A stretch of DNA of 64,000 nucleotides from JAPWJZ01 sp965279315 (GTDB lineage Bacteria; Pseudomonadota; Alphaproteobacteria; Micavibrionales; UBA2020): the NCBI GenBank assembly GCA_965279315.1, contig OZ257145.1, positions 1,612,001-1,676,000 of the forward strand, written 5' to 3'. Under the pieces are notes generated by a model that saw only the letters and a program-made list of their open reading frames with translations, did not search any database and was not told the origin of the DNA. This document shows, in pieces, positions 7,899-15,912 of the stretch. The translations under genes and the position numbers were made by a program. Each line of letters opens with the position of its first letter. Position 1 is the first letter of the stretch.

Positions 7899-7924
7899 TT
7901 CGCTAATTAGCGAGGGTTCGCTAA
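7899..7924. promoter_or_regulatory. Putative operator: TTCGCTAA motifs upstream of repA
   Basis: TTCGCTAA occurs at 7899-7906 and 7917-7924. The first is part of the palindrome TCGCTAATTAGCGA (7900-7913). The site sits 7 bases from the repA start. The same 8-mer recurs upstream of parA and near 9403-9420. Confidence 0.6.
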
Positions 7925-7926
7925 TT

Positions 7927-8214
7927 CTACCCTGTCGCCAGTCTTCCCTGCCCCTTGTGGCTGGTAAGCTCGCTGTCCTCGCGCTCCCAGGCTTCGAGGG
8001 CGCGCACGAGAAGCTGGACGTTCTTCAGACGCGCTTCAAAAGCATCGCGCTTGAAGCGGTCGCGGAATTCCGGCGGCACCTTGAAATTGAGATCAACCAA
8101 AGTCTCGGTCGCGGTCTGCCCGCGCTGCAGCGAGCCGGACACGGCGACGACAGGCACCTTTTCCTTGCTGGCAAGCAAGGTGCCCGCATTGATGGCGGAC
8201 GGCTTCTTAGGCAT
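7927..8214 (-). CDS. Putative ParG-like ribbon-helix-helix partition partner
   Basis: The 95-residue protein has a flexible N-terminus (MPKKPSAINAGTLLASKEK). A ribbon-helix-helix-like core follows (VDLNFKVPPEFRDRFKRDAF, then RLKNVQLLVRALEAW). It overlaps the end of parA by 8 bases. In ParA systems with a short second gene, this protein binds the centromere and stimulates ParA. The repeated TTCGCTAA motifs in this region are its likely binding sites, which is an inference. Confidence 0.65.
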   Translation of the reverse strand: MPKKPSAINAGTLLASKEKVPVVAVSGSLQRGQTATETLVDLNFKVPPEFRDRFKRDAFEARLKNVQLLVRALEAWEREDSELTSHKGQGRLATG

Positions 8215-8923
8215 GTACCTTTATCCTTTTCTCGGGTTTATCGGTCGGCTTTCCATTCGCGGATTCGCTACCCTTCGCTAATTCGCTAAGGCGTTTTCTT
8301 GTGGAAAGCCAGAGTTCGGCCATTTCTGCGGCGCAAGGGCCGTTCGGACTGAGTTCCTGCGCGGTGCGTCCATCCGTCATCGCGGCGGCGTAATCGACGC
8401 GGTCATGCACGATGGACGGAAACACCTGTCCGTGCTCGGACAGCGCGGCCAGAGTCTGCACGGTTATCCGGGTATTCGCCTTCGCCTGCGTCAGGACAAA
8501 AACGAACGGCACCTTGGAACCCCTGACAAGGTCAAGCGTTGCGCCCAGCGACCAAAGATCATTCGGGCTCGGGCGTGTGGGTATAACGATCAGGTCGGCG
8601 AGTGCCAAGACCTGCCGGTTCTGTTCTGTGAGTGCGGGCGGCGTGTCGATGAAGCAATAAGAGAAACCGCTTTCGGAAAGCGCCTTCAGCTTTTCCGGAA
8701 GCTCGCGGATGCTGACCGGCGCAAGCTTCGGGGTATCCGCTTCGCGGACATTCCACCAGGTCGCAAGGGTCTGTTGCGGGTCGGTGTCAATAACGACAGC
8801 GGGACCATGTCCCGCCCGCTCGGCGGCGATGGCGAAATGCGCCGCAAGCGTGGTTTTGCCGCTACCGCCCTTCTGGGAAGTAATGACCACGGTCTTCATG
8901 GGCGTTTTCATGAGCGTCGGCAT
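8207..8923 (-). CDS. parA: ParA-type partition ATPase
   Basis: The 238-residue protein has the deviant Walker A box KGGSGKTT at residues 18-25, the A' region VVIDTDPQQTLATWW, and Walker B-like CFIDTPPAL. It is short, with no N-terminal HTH, as in small ParA/ParF proteins. These form nucleoid-associated filaments or gradients that segregate low-copy plasmids. ATGs at residues 5 and 9 are alternative starts; no strong Shine-Dalgarno sequence is seen. It forms an operon with the small partner gene at 7927-8214 and repA. Confidence 0.9.
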   Translation of the reverse strand: MPTLMKTPMKTVVITSQKGGSGKTTLAAHFAIAAERAGHGPAVVIDTDPQQTLATWWNVREADTPKLAPVSIRELPEKLKALSESGFSYCFIDTPPALTEQNRQVLALADLIVIPTRPSPNDLWSLGATLDLVRGSKVPFVFVLTQAKANTRITVQTLAALSEHGQVFPSIVHDRVDYAAAMTDGRTAQELSPNGPCAAEMAELWLSTRKRLSELAKGSESANGKPTDKPEKRIKVHA

Positions 8924-8932
8924 GGGCTAAGA

Positions 8933-8971
8933 TAGCGAATTCGCTAATTCGTCCTTTAGCGAAGTTTAGCG
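8933..8971. promoter_or_regulatory. Putative centromere/operator upstream of parA
   Basis: Between parA and the divergent gene at 8994 lie TAGCGAATTCGCTAA (8933-8947), TTAGCGAA (8956-8963) and TTAGCG (8966-8971). These match the motif found upstream of repA, with two orientations meeting as a palindrome. The position suits a parS site that also controls both divergent promoters. Confidence 0.6.
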
Positions 8972-8993
8972 CAATGGCGGGCAGGAGCGCAAA

Positions 8994-9368
8994 GTGGCGA
9001 AGTGGATTCCTTGCGGCACGGACTTTATCGTGGGCGACGTGCTCCGCTGGCGCGAGCCCGCCTGGCGTCCCAAGGAACTGGGACGACGCTCCAAAATCAT
9101 CGGTGAACATCAGGTCGTGGCGCAAGTCCAGTCCGAAGGCGACAACGGCTTCGTCCGGCTTGTCGTGAAGCAATGCGTCACCAAGCGCGCTGAATACTGG
9201 CTCTATGAAGTGCCGCCGCTGGCGGTCGGCACTGAAATCAATCGGCGGCGCGAGCCGATGGCAAAGCGCGGCCTTGAGCGTTACCAGTGGGGCGGTACGG
9301 ATGGCGAGTCCGTGCGGGGCCTGCTCACAAGCAAATTTGTCAAAGCAGTCGAAGACGGCAAGCCGTAA
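8994..9368 (+). CDS. Hypothetical protein divergent from parA
   Basis: The start is GTG at 8994 with AGGAG at 8982-8986. The 124-residue product begins MAKWIPCGTDFIVGDVLRW and contains alternating basic and hydrophobic stretches suggestive of a small beta-rich fold (VVAQVQSEGDNGFVRLVVKQ). No family is recognised. It is flanked on both sides by TTCGCTAA clusters, so it probably belongs to the maintenance module of the element. Confidence 0.65.
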   Translation: MAKWIPCGTDFIVGDVLRWREPAWRPKELGRRSKIIGEHQVVAQVQSEGDNGFVRLVVKQCVTKRAEYWLYEVPPLAVGTEINRRREPMAKRGLERYQWGGTDGESVRGLLTSKFVKAVEDGKP

Positions 9369-9674
9369 GGCGCTGCCGGTTCCCACCGGGCAGGGAAGCG
9401 AATTCGCTAAGGTTCGCTAAATAGCGCAGCTATGCGAAAACCTTTCAGCTTCGAGCCGTAGGGCGGGGAATTCGTCCGTGCCTCCTCCAGCCCAGCCGCG
9501 TCCATACGCCTTTTCAATCCTGCATCCTGCCAAGGGATTCGTCTTCATAACCGCAAGCCCTGCGGGCTCCGGCGCTGCGCTGGGCCGTAAGCGGTGCGCT
9601 CAGACGAACGCCATTGGCCTGTCTTCCGTCATGAAGGCCGTGATGGTCGCGGCCAGAACAGACGGAGAAAGCAC
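9369..9674. other. Intergenic stretch with a TTCGCTAA cluster
   Basis: About 300 bases. TTCGCTAA occurs at 9403-9410 (inside the palindrome GCGAATTCGC) and 9413-9420. An open frame from 9478 is possible but has no ribosome binding site and looks incidental. Confidence 0.5.
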
Positions 9675-9869
9675 ATGACAAGCACCCTCATTACCTCGGA
9701 TGAACTGAAAGACCTCGCAATCGACGCGCTGCAATCGAAGTTCTTTCGCGTCTCGCGGGACGTTGCCCGCCTACGGGAAACAAGCAGCGAACTTCCGCTC
9801 GCTGAAGCCTCGCTGCGTAATATCAGCGCCGTGTTGTCCGCACGGAAGCTCCGCGCTCCGCGACCCTGA
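9675..9869 (+). CDS. Small hypothetical protein
   Basis: I chose the ATG at 9675 because GGAGAAA lies 5-11 bases upstream. The 64-residue product (MTSTLITSDELKDLAIDALQ...) is predicted to be helical, with a basic C-terminus (SARKLRAPRP). No family is recognised. It lies between the partition region and the integrase, convergent with the integrase gene. Confidence 0.5.
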   Translation: MTSTLITSDELKDLAIDALQSKFFRVSRDVARLRETSSELPLAEASLRNISAVLSARKLRAPRP

Positions 9870-10048
9870 GCGCGCAAACCTCACGCCGGGCCCCTCGGGG
9901 CTCGGCTACTTTTTTGAGATGGAGGTTTGAAGAAAAGCCCCCGCAACGATCCGCCTCGGCGGTTGCGTGGGGAAGGGAATTGCCGGAGCAAGATGCCGCC
10001 CGCGTCGTTCACGACGCTCTAGCGCGGCAATCCGGCAATTCCCGACGC
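9870..10048. other. Short intergenic region downstream of the integrase
   Basis: No gene is seen. It contains the long inverted repeat at 9975-10043 between the convergent genes. Confidence 0.5.
9975..10043. repeat. Long inverted repeat next to the integrase stop codon
   Basis: GGGAATTGCCGGA (9975-9987) is perfectly inverted at 10031-10043. Inside are GCCGC/GCGGC and CGTCG-TTCA-CGACG, so a nested hairpin of about 70 bases can form. There is no T-run, so it is not a classical terminator. It could stop transcription between convergent genes or be a recombination or binding site for the integrase. Confidence 0.65.
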
Positions 10049-11425
10049 TTACTTCTTGGTGCGCGGCTTTGCCTTCGCCACAGGCTGCGCCTTTTTGGGT
10101 GGCTTCGGCGGGGCTTTGGCGCTGCCAGCGTTCACGCTGTCAGGTGTTTCGCCAACGCCCTCGGCAAGCGGCTCCCATCCCGGTATGCCCTGCAAAATGC
10201 GCTCGGCATTTTTAGCAGGCGTGATGTGGCCGTAGTAGTCCTCGATCATCTTGACCGAGGTGCCCATTTGCTTTGCCAGGAAATAGACATCGACGCCTTC
10301 GGTGAGGCGGAAGGTGGCGTAGGTATGGCGGAAGGAATAGGAGCTGCGTCGGCTGCCGGAGGAACTCAGCAGCAGGCCGGACTTCTCCAGCAGGTCGCCG
10401 ATCAGCGAGTTGTAGAGCGAGCTTGCTGGCTTGCCCTCGATGGTCGTGAAAACGGCATCGTCGGGTTTGGTTGCCTTGCTGATGTCGCGGATGCGGTCAA
10501 GATAGGTCACAACATTGGCGGCGGCGACGAGTTCGCGAAACTTGCCCTTGCCGCGCACATTGAAGCAGACGAACTGCCGTTGCTGCCGGTCGGTGCGCAC
10601 GTCAACGTCGCGCCAGCGCAGGTTTGACGCCTCCATCGTCCTCATGCCGGTATTGGTCATGATGAGGGCGAAGTTATAGGCCATGGTGCGATACCAGACC
10701 CCGTCTTTCGTGCGGCCTTCCTTGATCCAGCCGCGTGCGAAGGTATGCAGGTGGCGGTATTCCTGAGGCGTGAATTCTTCGCGGCGGGCCTTATCCGAGG
10801 GCAGCTTGCCCCTCGGGATTTGCCGCTCGCGGATGTACTGCTTGTCGGCGGCGAAGTTCATGATTGCCCGGAAAGTCATCATTTCCTGCCGGATGGTGCC
10901 TTCCTTCGCGGGCGGAGGTGGCTTGTCTTCTTTCGCCCCGTCAACCGCCGCCGCCGTCGGCTTGAAGCCGGGGCGGGTTTTCTTCGGCTGCTTGGGCGCG
11001 TGGTTCTGCTTGCGCCACAGCGGATAGGCTTTCCATTGCGTCTCGCCCACATGGGCGATCTGGAGTGTTCCCATGCAAGGGATCAGGTGCAGGCGGATGT
11101 ATGAATCAACGATCTTCCAGCGGTTCATGGTGATCTGGCCCGACAGGGCCAGCGTCTTGTGGAAGTCGGAATACTCCTTTGCCACTTCGGCAAAGGACTT
11201 CTCGAAAATGGGGACCTGGTGCTGGATGCGGAACTGGATGTCGTAGTCGGCGTGGAAAGCCTTGGACTTGGCTTCGTTGAGGTCGGCGGTTTTGAGGGAG
11301 ACGGTCTTGTACTTGTCTTCCTTCGGGATCTTGATCCGGCAATACCAGTTGCGGTGGCTTACGTCTGACCTGCGGAAAAGGATGAGGCCGGTTTTCAGCT
11401 CTTGGACATCGACGAGGAAGGCCAT
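10049..11425 (-). CDS. Tyrosine site-specific integrase
   Basis: The 458-residue protein has an N-terminal arm/core-binding region and the catalytic domain of phage-type tyrosine recombinases. Visible elements are R262 in NTGMRTMEASNLRWRDV, the R366-H367 pair in SYSFRHTYA, and the tyrosine in QMGTSVKMIEDYYGH (397 or 398). The usual His/Trp before the tyrosine appears to be a Thr (GTS). A Pro/Lys-rich insertion lies around 143-175 and a basic low-complexity tail at the end. It marks the right edge of the mobile element and would catalyse its integration and excision. There is no tRNA next to it to show the attachment site. Confidence 0.93.
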   Translation of the reverse strand: MAFLVDVQELKTGLILFRRSDVSHRNWYCRIKIPKEDKYKTVSLKTADLNEAKSKAFHADYDIQFRIQHQVPIFEKSFAEVAKEYSDFHKTLALSGQITMNRWKIVDSYIRLHLIPCMGTLQIAHVGETQWKAYPLWRKQNHAPKQPKKTRPGFKPTAAAVDGAKEDKPPPPAKEGTIRQEMMTFRAIMNFAADKQYIRERQIPRGKLPSDKARREEFTPQEYRHLHTFARGWIKEGRTKDGVWYRTMAYNFALIMTNTGMRTMEASNLRWRDVDVRTDRQQRQFVCFNVRGKGKFRELVAAANVVTYLDRIRDISKATKPDDAVFTTIEGKPASSLYNSLIGDLLEKSGLLLSSSGSRRSSYSFRHTYATFRLTEGVDVYFLAKQMGTSVKMIEDYYGHITPAKNAERILQGIPGWEPLAEGVGETPDSVNAGSAKAPPKPPKKAQPVAKAKPRTKK

Positions 11426-11438
11426 TTTATGGGGTTCC

Positions 11439-11510
11439 TTCTGTGCAGGTTTCGTGTAGGTTTAATCCATAAGCCCTTGATCTGCCGTTTCTGTGCAGGG
11501 CATGTGTGGG
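11439..11510. repeat. Direct repeats upstream of the integrase gene (candidate arm sites)
   Basis: TTCTGTGCAGG occurs at 11439-11449 and again at 11489-11499. Each is followed by a similar GTGTRGG sequence, with exactly 50 bases between copies. Pairs of short direct repeats beside int genes are commonly arm-type binding sites for the recombinase near the attachment site. The attachment core itself is not identified. Confidence 0.5.
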
Positions 11511-11613
11511 ATGAGATTAGATTGGAAAGTGTTTATTGTCAACAGTTTATGAATGGTCGTCTCTCCCAGAGGGAGAGGGGACTGGAGACTTCGCCTGCGG
11601 CGAAGGTTTTATC

Positions 11614-12258
11614 ATGAAAAAAGACCTCACGGCAGCATTCCTGAAAGTGGTCGGCGATTACATGCTTGTCGAAACGCCGATTGCGCGGGCGGATGTGGCG
11701 TTGCTGTTCGGCGGCGAACATGCGGACGAGATCGCGAACCATGCGGCAGACCTTTACCATCAGGGATATTTCGGGCTGATCGTCGTGTCCGGCGCGCCCA
11801 GCACGTCGAAAGGCGTGATGGAGGCGAAACAGATGCGCGATGTGCTGGTGTCGCGCGGCGTGCCCGACGACATTATCCTGATCGAGGACAAGGCGACGAA
11901 CACCGGCGAGAACGTGAAATATTCGATGGCGTTGCTGGACAAGACGAAGGGGCTGGAAAACATCTCGTCTGTGCTGGGTATCGGGCAGATCCACGGCTCG
12001 CGCCGCTTCCTGATGACGCTGGAACAGCACTGGCCGCAAGTGACCAAGATGTTCACCGCGCCCAATTACTATCCCGTCAGCCGCGATGAATGGCATACGC
12101 ACCCTACGTTCCGCCGCGCGGTGCTGAAGGAATTCAACAAGGTCGCGCCGTACAAGAAACGCGGCTTTATCCGTGAAATCGACATGGGCAGCGTGAAGCA
12201 GGCCATCGGCAAATGCCCGCCCCCTAAAGGTGCAAAACCCCCGGAAGCAAAACCATGA
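11614..12258 (+). CDS. YdcF/DUF218-family protein
   Basis: The 214-residue protein fits the DUF218 fold: LLFGGEHADEIANHAADLYHQ at the N-terminus, LIVVSGAPST, and the conserved IEDKATNTGENVKYS motif. Members such as YdcF, SanA and ElyC are linked to cell-envelope functions, but the chemistry is not established. It lacks the membrane anchor of SanA/ElyC and is probably cytoplasmic. It is the first chromosomal gene after the integrase. It overlaps the methyltransferase gene by 4 bases (ATGA), so the pair forms an operon. Confidence 0.85.
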   Translation: MKKDLTAAFLKVVGDYMLVETPIARADVALLFGGEHADEIANHAADLYHQGYFGLIVVSGAPSTSKGVMEAKQMRDVLVSRGVPDDIILIEDKATNTGENVKYSMALLDKTKGLENISSVLGIGQIHGSRRFLMTLEQHWPQVTKMFTAPNYYPVSRDEWHTHPTFRRAVLKEFNKVAPYKKRGFIREIDMGSVKQAIGKCPPPKGAKPPEAKP

Positions 12259-13343
12259 AACGCGAAGTCCGCAAATCAACCCACCGCCCGCCTGCCAATG
12301 CGCCGCTGAAGCCCGCGCCGAAAAAGAAAAAGGCATCCGGGCTGCCCGTCGTGCTGCGCTGCGCCCCCGGGTTGTCGCACCTGCTGCAGCATGAAATGAA
12401 GTTCCGCAAACTGATGGAACGTGGCGCGCGCCCTACCGAAATTTTCCAGCGCAACCATGACCTGCTGTTCCTAAAAAACGTCGCATCGCCCGAAAACCTC
12501 GCGCAGATGCGCATTGCCGAAGACGCGGGCGATTGCGTCATGCACGGGCAGTTCAAGATTTCACCCGCCATGCTGGACCGCGCGGCGGACGAGTTGCGCC
12601 GCGTCACAAGCCCGCTGAAACTGGCCGTCACCGCCGATGGCCGCCATTTCGACCGCCGCGACATGGAGCGGTTTTTCAGCCGCGAACTGCAGCAGCGCGG
12701 TGTGTACCTCGCCGAAGAGGGCGAGATGCTGTGGCTGTTCGTCGTCGATGAAAAATTCTATCTCGTGCGCGAAACGGCGCGGGAAGACAATGCCTGGTCG
12801 CGCTACCTGCGCCGCCATGAACGCGAAGGCAGCCTGCCGCCCACGATTGCCGCCGCCATGGCCTTCATCGCCAAGCCGCTGGAAAACGAAACTATGCTCG
12901 ACCCCTGCTGCGGCAGCGGCACGCTGCTGGCGGAAATTTACGGGCTGCAATCGAAAATCGGCAAGGTGACGGGCTTCGACCTTGACCCCGAAGCGATCAA
13001 GGCCGCGCGCGATAACATCCGGAAAATTCCGCAGGCAGAGGCCTTCACCGGCGACGGCACGCTGACCGGCCGCCCCGATGCCACAATCGACCTCGTGATG
13101 GCGAACCTGCCCTTCGGCAAGCAGTTCGGGAAGAAGGAAGATAACCCCGGCCTTTATACCGCCATCGTGAAGGAATTCGTGCGCCTCGCCAAAAAGAACA
13201 CCTTCCGCGCCGTGCTGCTGACCTCCGACGTTCCCGCATTCAAAACGGCGATGCAGGCGCACCGCGAATTGAAATACGAAGAGGCATTCACCGTCAAAAT
13301 CCGGGGCGAGGCGTCGCGCTGTTATCTGGTGACATTCAAGTAA
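12255..13343 (+). CDS. THUMP-like class I SAM-dependent RNA methyltransferase
   Basis: The 362-residue protein starts with a Lys/Pro-rich tail. An RNA-binding region follows (residues about 30-150) and then a Rossmann methyltransferase domain with DPCCGSGTLLAE, VTGFDLDPEAIKAARDNI and the catalytic-type motif NLPFGKQFG. This layout matches the RlmL/Trm14-type enzymes that make m2G in rRNA or tRNA. The substrate cannot be told from sequence. It is translationally coupled to the DUF218 gene. Confidence 0.85.
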   Translation: MKREVRKSTHRPPANAPLKPAPKKKKASGLPVVLRCAPGLSHLLQHEMKFRKLMERGARPTEIFQRNHDLLFLKNVASPENLAQMRIAEDAGDCVMHGQFKISPAMLDRAADELRRVTSPLKLAVTADGRHFDRRDMERFFSRELQQRGVYLAEEGEMLWLFVVDEKFYLVRETAREDNAWSRYLRRHEREGSLPPTIAAAMAFIAKPLENETMLDPCCGSGTLLAEIYGLQSKIGKVTGFDLDPEAIKAARDNIRKIPQAEAFTGDGTLTGRPDATIDLVMANLPFGKQFGKKEDNPGLYTAIVKEFVRLAKKNTFRAVLLTSDVPAFKTAMQAHRELKYEEAFTVKIRGEASRCYLVTFK

Positions 13344-13363
13344 TTAATAGTGAGTTTGGGCAA

Positions 13364-14647
13364 ATGAGCTATTCCGGTTATATCGACACCTATTACGCGG
13401 ATACATTGGGCCGCGAAAAAACCCACCCTACGCTGACGTCGCAGATGAATGTCGATGTCTGCGTGGTGGGCGGCGGTTTTGCGGGGCTGAACACCGCGCT
13501 TAGCCTGGCGGAGCGCGGCAAGCGCGTTGTGGTGCTGGAATCAAAGCGCATCGGCTGGGGGTCTTCCGGCCGCAACGCGGGCTTCGTCGCCAAGGGTTAT
13601 GCGGCGGATGAAGATTATCTCCTGAAAAAACTGGGGCTGGAAAAAGCGCGCCAGATCATCACGCTGACGCAGAACGCGCGCGGGCTGATCCGCAAGCGCA
13701 TCGACGATTACGCGATTGATTGCGGCCCCGTGATTGCGGGCGTGCTTACCGCATCATGGCGCGATAATGATGCCGAGCTGTTGGAATACGTGAAGCGGTC
13801 GAACGACAATTTTAACACCGGCTTCGAATTCTGGCCGCGCGCCAGGGTACAGGCGCATTGCAAGACGGATAAATATTACGGTGCTGTCTATTCCGCATCC
13901 GATTACCAGTTCCACCCCTTGCGCTACGTCCACGGGCTTGCTTCTGCATTGGAAGCCAAAACCGGCCGCGTGTTTGAAAATTCGCCCGTGCTGAAGATCG
14001 TGAAGAACGGCAAAGGCTGGATCGCGGAAACAAAAAACGGTTCTGTGCGCTGCGAACATATCGTGCTGGCGGGGTCGGTCTATATCGACGACCTCGACAA
14101 AAAATTGAAAAACGCGTCCTTCCCCGTGCAGACCTATATCATGGTCACGAAACCGATGGACGAATCCGCGCTGGCGGGCTCGATCAACACGCGCCACGCG
14201 ATTTCAGATATGCGTTTCTGCTCCGATTACTACCGCCGCCTCGATGGCGGGCGCGTGCTGTGGGGCGGGCGCGTGGCTCTGTGGTCGAACCCGAAGGATA
14301 TCGCGGGCATGATGCTGGGCGACATGCACAAGGTCTATCCGCAGCTGAAGGGCGTGGCGGAGCCGGAATATTCCTGGTCGGGGCTGCTCGCCTATGCGCC
14401 GCACAAAATGCCGCAGCTGGGACAGATCGAACCGGGATACTGGTACGCGACCGGTTTCGGCGGCCACGGCATTTCGCCCACGACCGTTGCGGGCGAAGTG
14501 ATCGCCTCGGCCATCGCCGGTGGCGACGATACCTACAAGGCGTTCGAGCCTTTCGGGTTGGGCTATGCGGGCGGCAAGATGGGGCGTTATGTGGCCCAGC
14601 TGGTATACTGGTGGTGGCGCGCGCGCGACCATATCAGCGTCGGATAG
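13364..14647 (+). CDS. FAD-dependent oxidoreductase (DAO / PuuB-like)
   Basis: The 427-residue protein has the dinucleotide-binding motif VVGGGFAGLNTALSLAERG at about residue 34 and VLESKRIGWGSSGRNAGFV, typical of the D-amino-acid oxidase superfamily and closest in style to gamma-glutamylputrescine oxidase. It carries a C-terminal FAD-contact motif (YWYATGFGGHGISPTTVAGE). Such enzymes oxidise amine substrates with FAD. No other polyamine pathway gene is nearby, so the substrate is uncertain. Confidence 0.88.
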   Translation: MSYSGYIDTYYADTLGREKTHPTLTSQMNVDVCVVGGGFAGLNTALSLAERGKRVVVLESKRIGWGSSGRNAGFVAKGYAADEDYLLKKLGLEKARQIITLTQNARGLIRKRIDDYAIDCGPVIAGVLTASWRDNDAELLEYVKRSNDNFNTGFEFWPRARVQAHCKTDKYYGAVYSASDYQFHPLRYVHGLASALEAKTGRVFENSPVLKIVKNGKGWIAETKNGSVRCEHIVLAGSVYIDDLDKKLKNASFPVQTYIMVTKPMDESALAGSINTRHAISDMRFCSDYYRRLDGGRVLWGGRVALWSNPKDIAGMMLGDMHKVYPQLKGVAEPEYSWSGLLAYAPHKMPQLGQIEPGYWYATGFGGHGISPTTVAGEVIASAIAGGDDTYKAFEPFGLGYAGGKMGRYVAQLVYWWWRARDHISVG

Positions 14648-14706
14648 GGAACATCGCGGTCTTTCGATAATTGGCCTGACAAGACCGATTTTGAATGGAG
14701 GCCGCC

Positions 14707-14895
14707 ATGCCCGAACAACGTCCTGAATTCGCAGAAAAATTCCACCCGCTTGGCCTTTCCGCCTGGGAATTCGATGAAGGCGGCTGGGTACATTTCATGG
14801 GCGAGATGGAAGATATTGACGACAGCGACATGGCGGCATCGCAGCCCGGCCTGCCGCATCCGGAATTCCGGACGCTCAACCGCGTATCTCATTGA
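14707..14895 (+). CDS. Small acidic hypothetical protein
   Basis: The 62-residue product starts MPEQRPEFAEKFHPLGLS. I chose the ATG at 14707 because GGAGG lies directly upstream (about 14698-14702), inside a longer open frame. It is rich in acidic residues, with EMEDIDDSDMAAS. No family or membrane segment is recognised. Confidence 0.55.
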   Translation: MPEQRPEFAEKFHPLGLSAWEFDEGGWVHFMGEMEDIDDSDMAASQPGLPHPEFRTLNRVSH

Positions 14896-14926
14896 ATTAT
14901 AATATAATTCTTATTTCCAAAATGAA

Positions 14927-14955
14927 TTGACATAAAGCGCGCCAATCCCTAAAGT
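14927..14955 (+). promoter_or_regulatory. Sigma-70 type promoter for the ankyrin/HAD operon
   Basis: TTGACA (14927-14932) and TAAAGT (14950-14955) are separated by 17 bases, 40 bases upstream of the ankyrin gene start. An AT-rich tract precedes the -35 box. Confidence 0.7.
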
Positions 14956-14994
14956 CCTCGCTAGAAAAACAAAAAATTTCAAGCGAGGGTTATC

Positions 14995-15912
14995 ATGGAT
15001 TTCAGCAAAGTCACCGGCGCACTCAAAGCCGTTAAAAAATACCTGACCACGCAACAGGCGCTCGATGCGCGGCTGCTGGAGGCGGTCAAGAAGGATGATG
15101 TGGCGAAGGCGCTGGCCGCGATTGCCGATGGCGCGAACCCGTCATCGGGCGGGCGCAGCTGGGATATCGACAGCCCGCTGCTCTATGCGATCAGCACCGA
15201 CAATGCCGCGATGGTGAAGGCGCTGCTGGGCGCCAAGGCCGACCCCAACAAGAAAATCGGCTATGGCGAAGAAACCCCGTTCACCGAGGCCGCGCAAAAA
15301 GGCAATCTGGAGATCATGACCGCGCTGGTTGGTGCGGGCGCGAAGCTGAACACCAAGGGCGACCGCGGCAACACCGCATTTGCCCTTGCCGTTCATGCGC
15401 GCAACCTGCCGCTGATCGCGCTGCTGGCGGAGAAGGGCGCGGCCACGGACACCTTCAACAAATACGGCTGGTCGCCGCTGTCCTATGCGACCCGCAACGG
15501 CGATGTGGCCACCATGACCCTGCTGCTGGAAAAAGGCGCACGCACCGACCGCATTGATAGCGAAGGCCGCAGCCTGCTGGATATCGCGCAGGAAAGCCAG
15601 CAATGGGCGGCGCTCCGCGCGCTGCAGGATCATGGCGACGCGAAAGTCGCGAAATGGCAGAAACTGGCAGATGCCGATGAAGTGGCGAATGTCAGCATCA
15701 TGCGCGACCTTGGCTATAAACTGACGCAGGTATTCAACACCCGCACGGCGCGCCTGACCACCATCACCCATAATTTCGAAACCGGCCGCGATGAAACGGT
15801 CGTGCGCCCGCTGACCGAGGCCGACAAGCCTGCAGTCGATGAAGCGGCGAAGCAACTGGGCGTGCTGAAAACGCCCGCCGCCCCCGCGCAAAAACAGGCG
15901 GTGCAGCCATGA
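14995..15912 (+). CDS. Ankyrin-repeat protein
   Basis: The 305-residue protein contains about five ankyrin repeats between residues 25 and 215. Recognisable cores are SPLLYAISTDNAAMVKALL, TPFTEAAQKGNLEIMTALV and SPLSYATRNGDVATMTLLLE. No signal peptide is seen, so it is probably cytoplasmic; the C-terminus is Ala/Pro/Gln-rich. Ankyrin repeats bind proteins; the partner is unknown. It overlaps the double-HAD gene by 4 bases, suggesting they work together. A strong promoter lies upstream. Confidence 0.88.
   Translation: MDFSKVTGALKAVKKYLTTQQALDARLLEAVKKDDVAKALAAIADGANPSSGGRSWDIDSPLLYAISTDNAAMVKALLGAKADPNKKIGYGEETPFTEAAQKGNLEIMTALVGAGAKLNTKGDRGNTAFALAVHARNLPLIALLAEKGAATDTFNKYGWSPLSYATRNGDVATMTLLLEKGARTDRIDSEGRSLLDIAQESQQWAALRALQDHGDAKVAKWQKLADADEVANVSIMRDLGYKLTQVFNTRTARLTTITHNFETGRDETVVRPLTEADKPAVDEAAKQLGVLKTPAAPAQKQAVQP

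Noticed and set aside
9478..9678. Plus-strand reading frame of 66 residues
   Set aside because: No ribosome binding site, unusual composition, and it overlaps the better supported gene start at 9675.
9975..10043. Integron attC site
   Set aside because: The integrase lacks the integron-specific features and is phage-like. There is no cassette array and the inner bases do not follow the attC box pattern.
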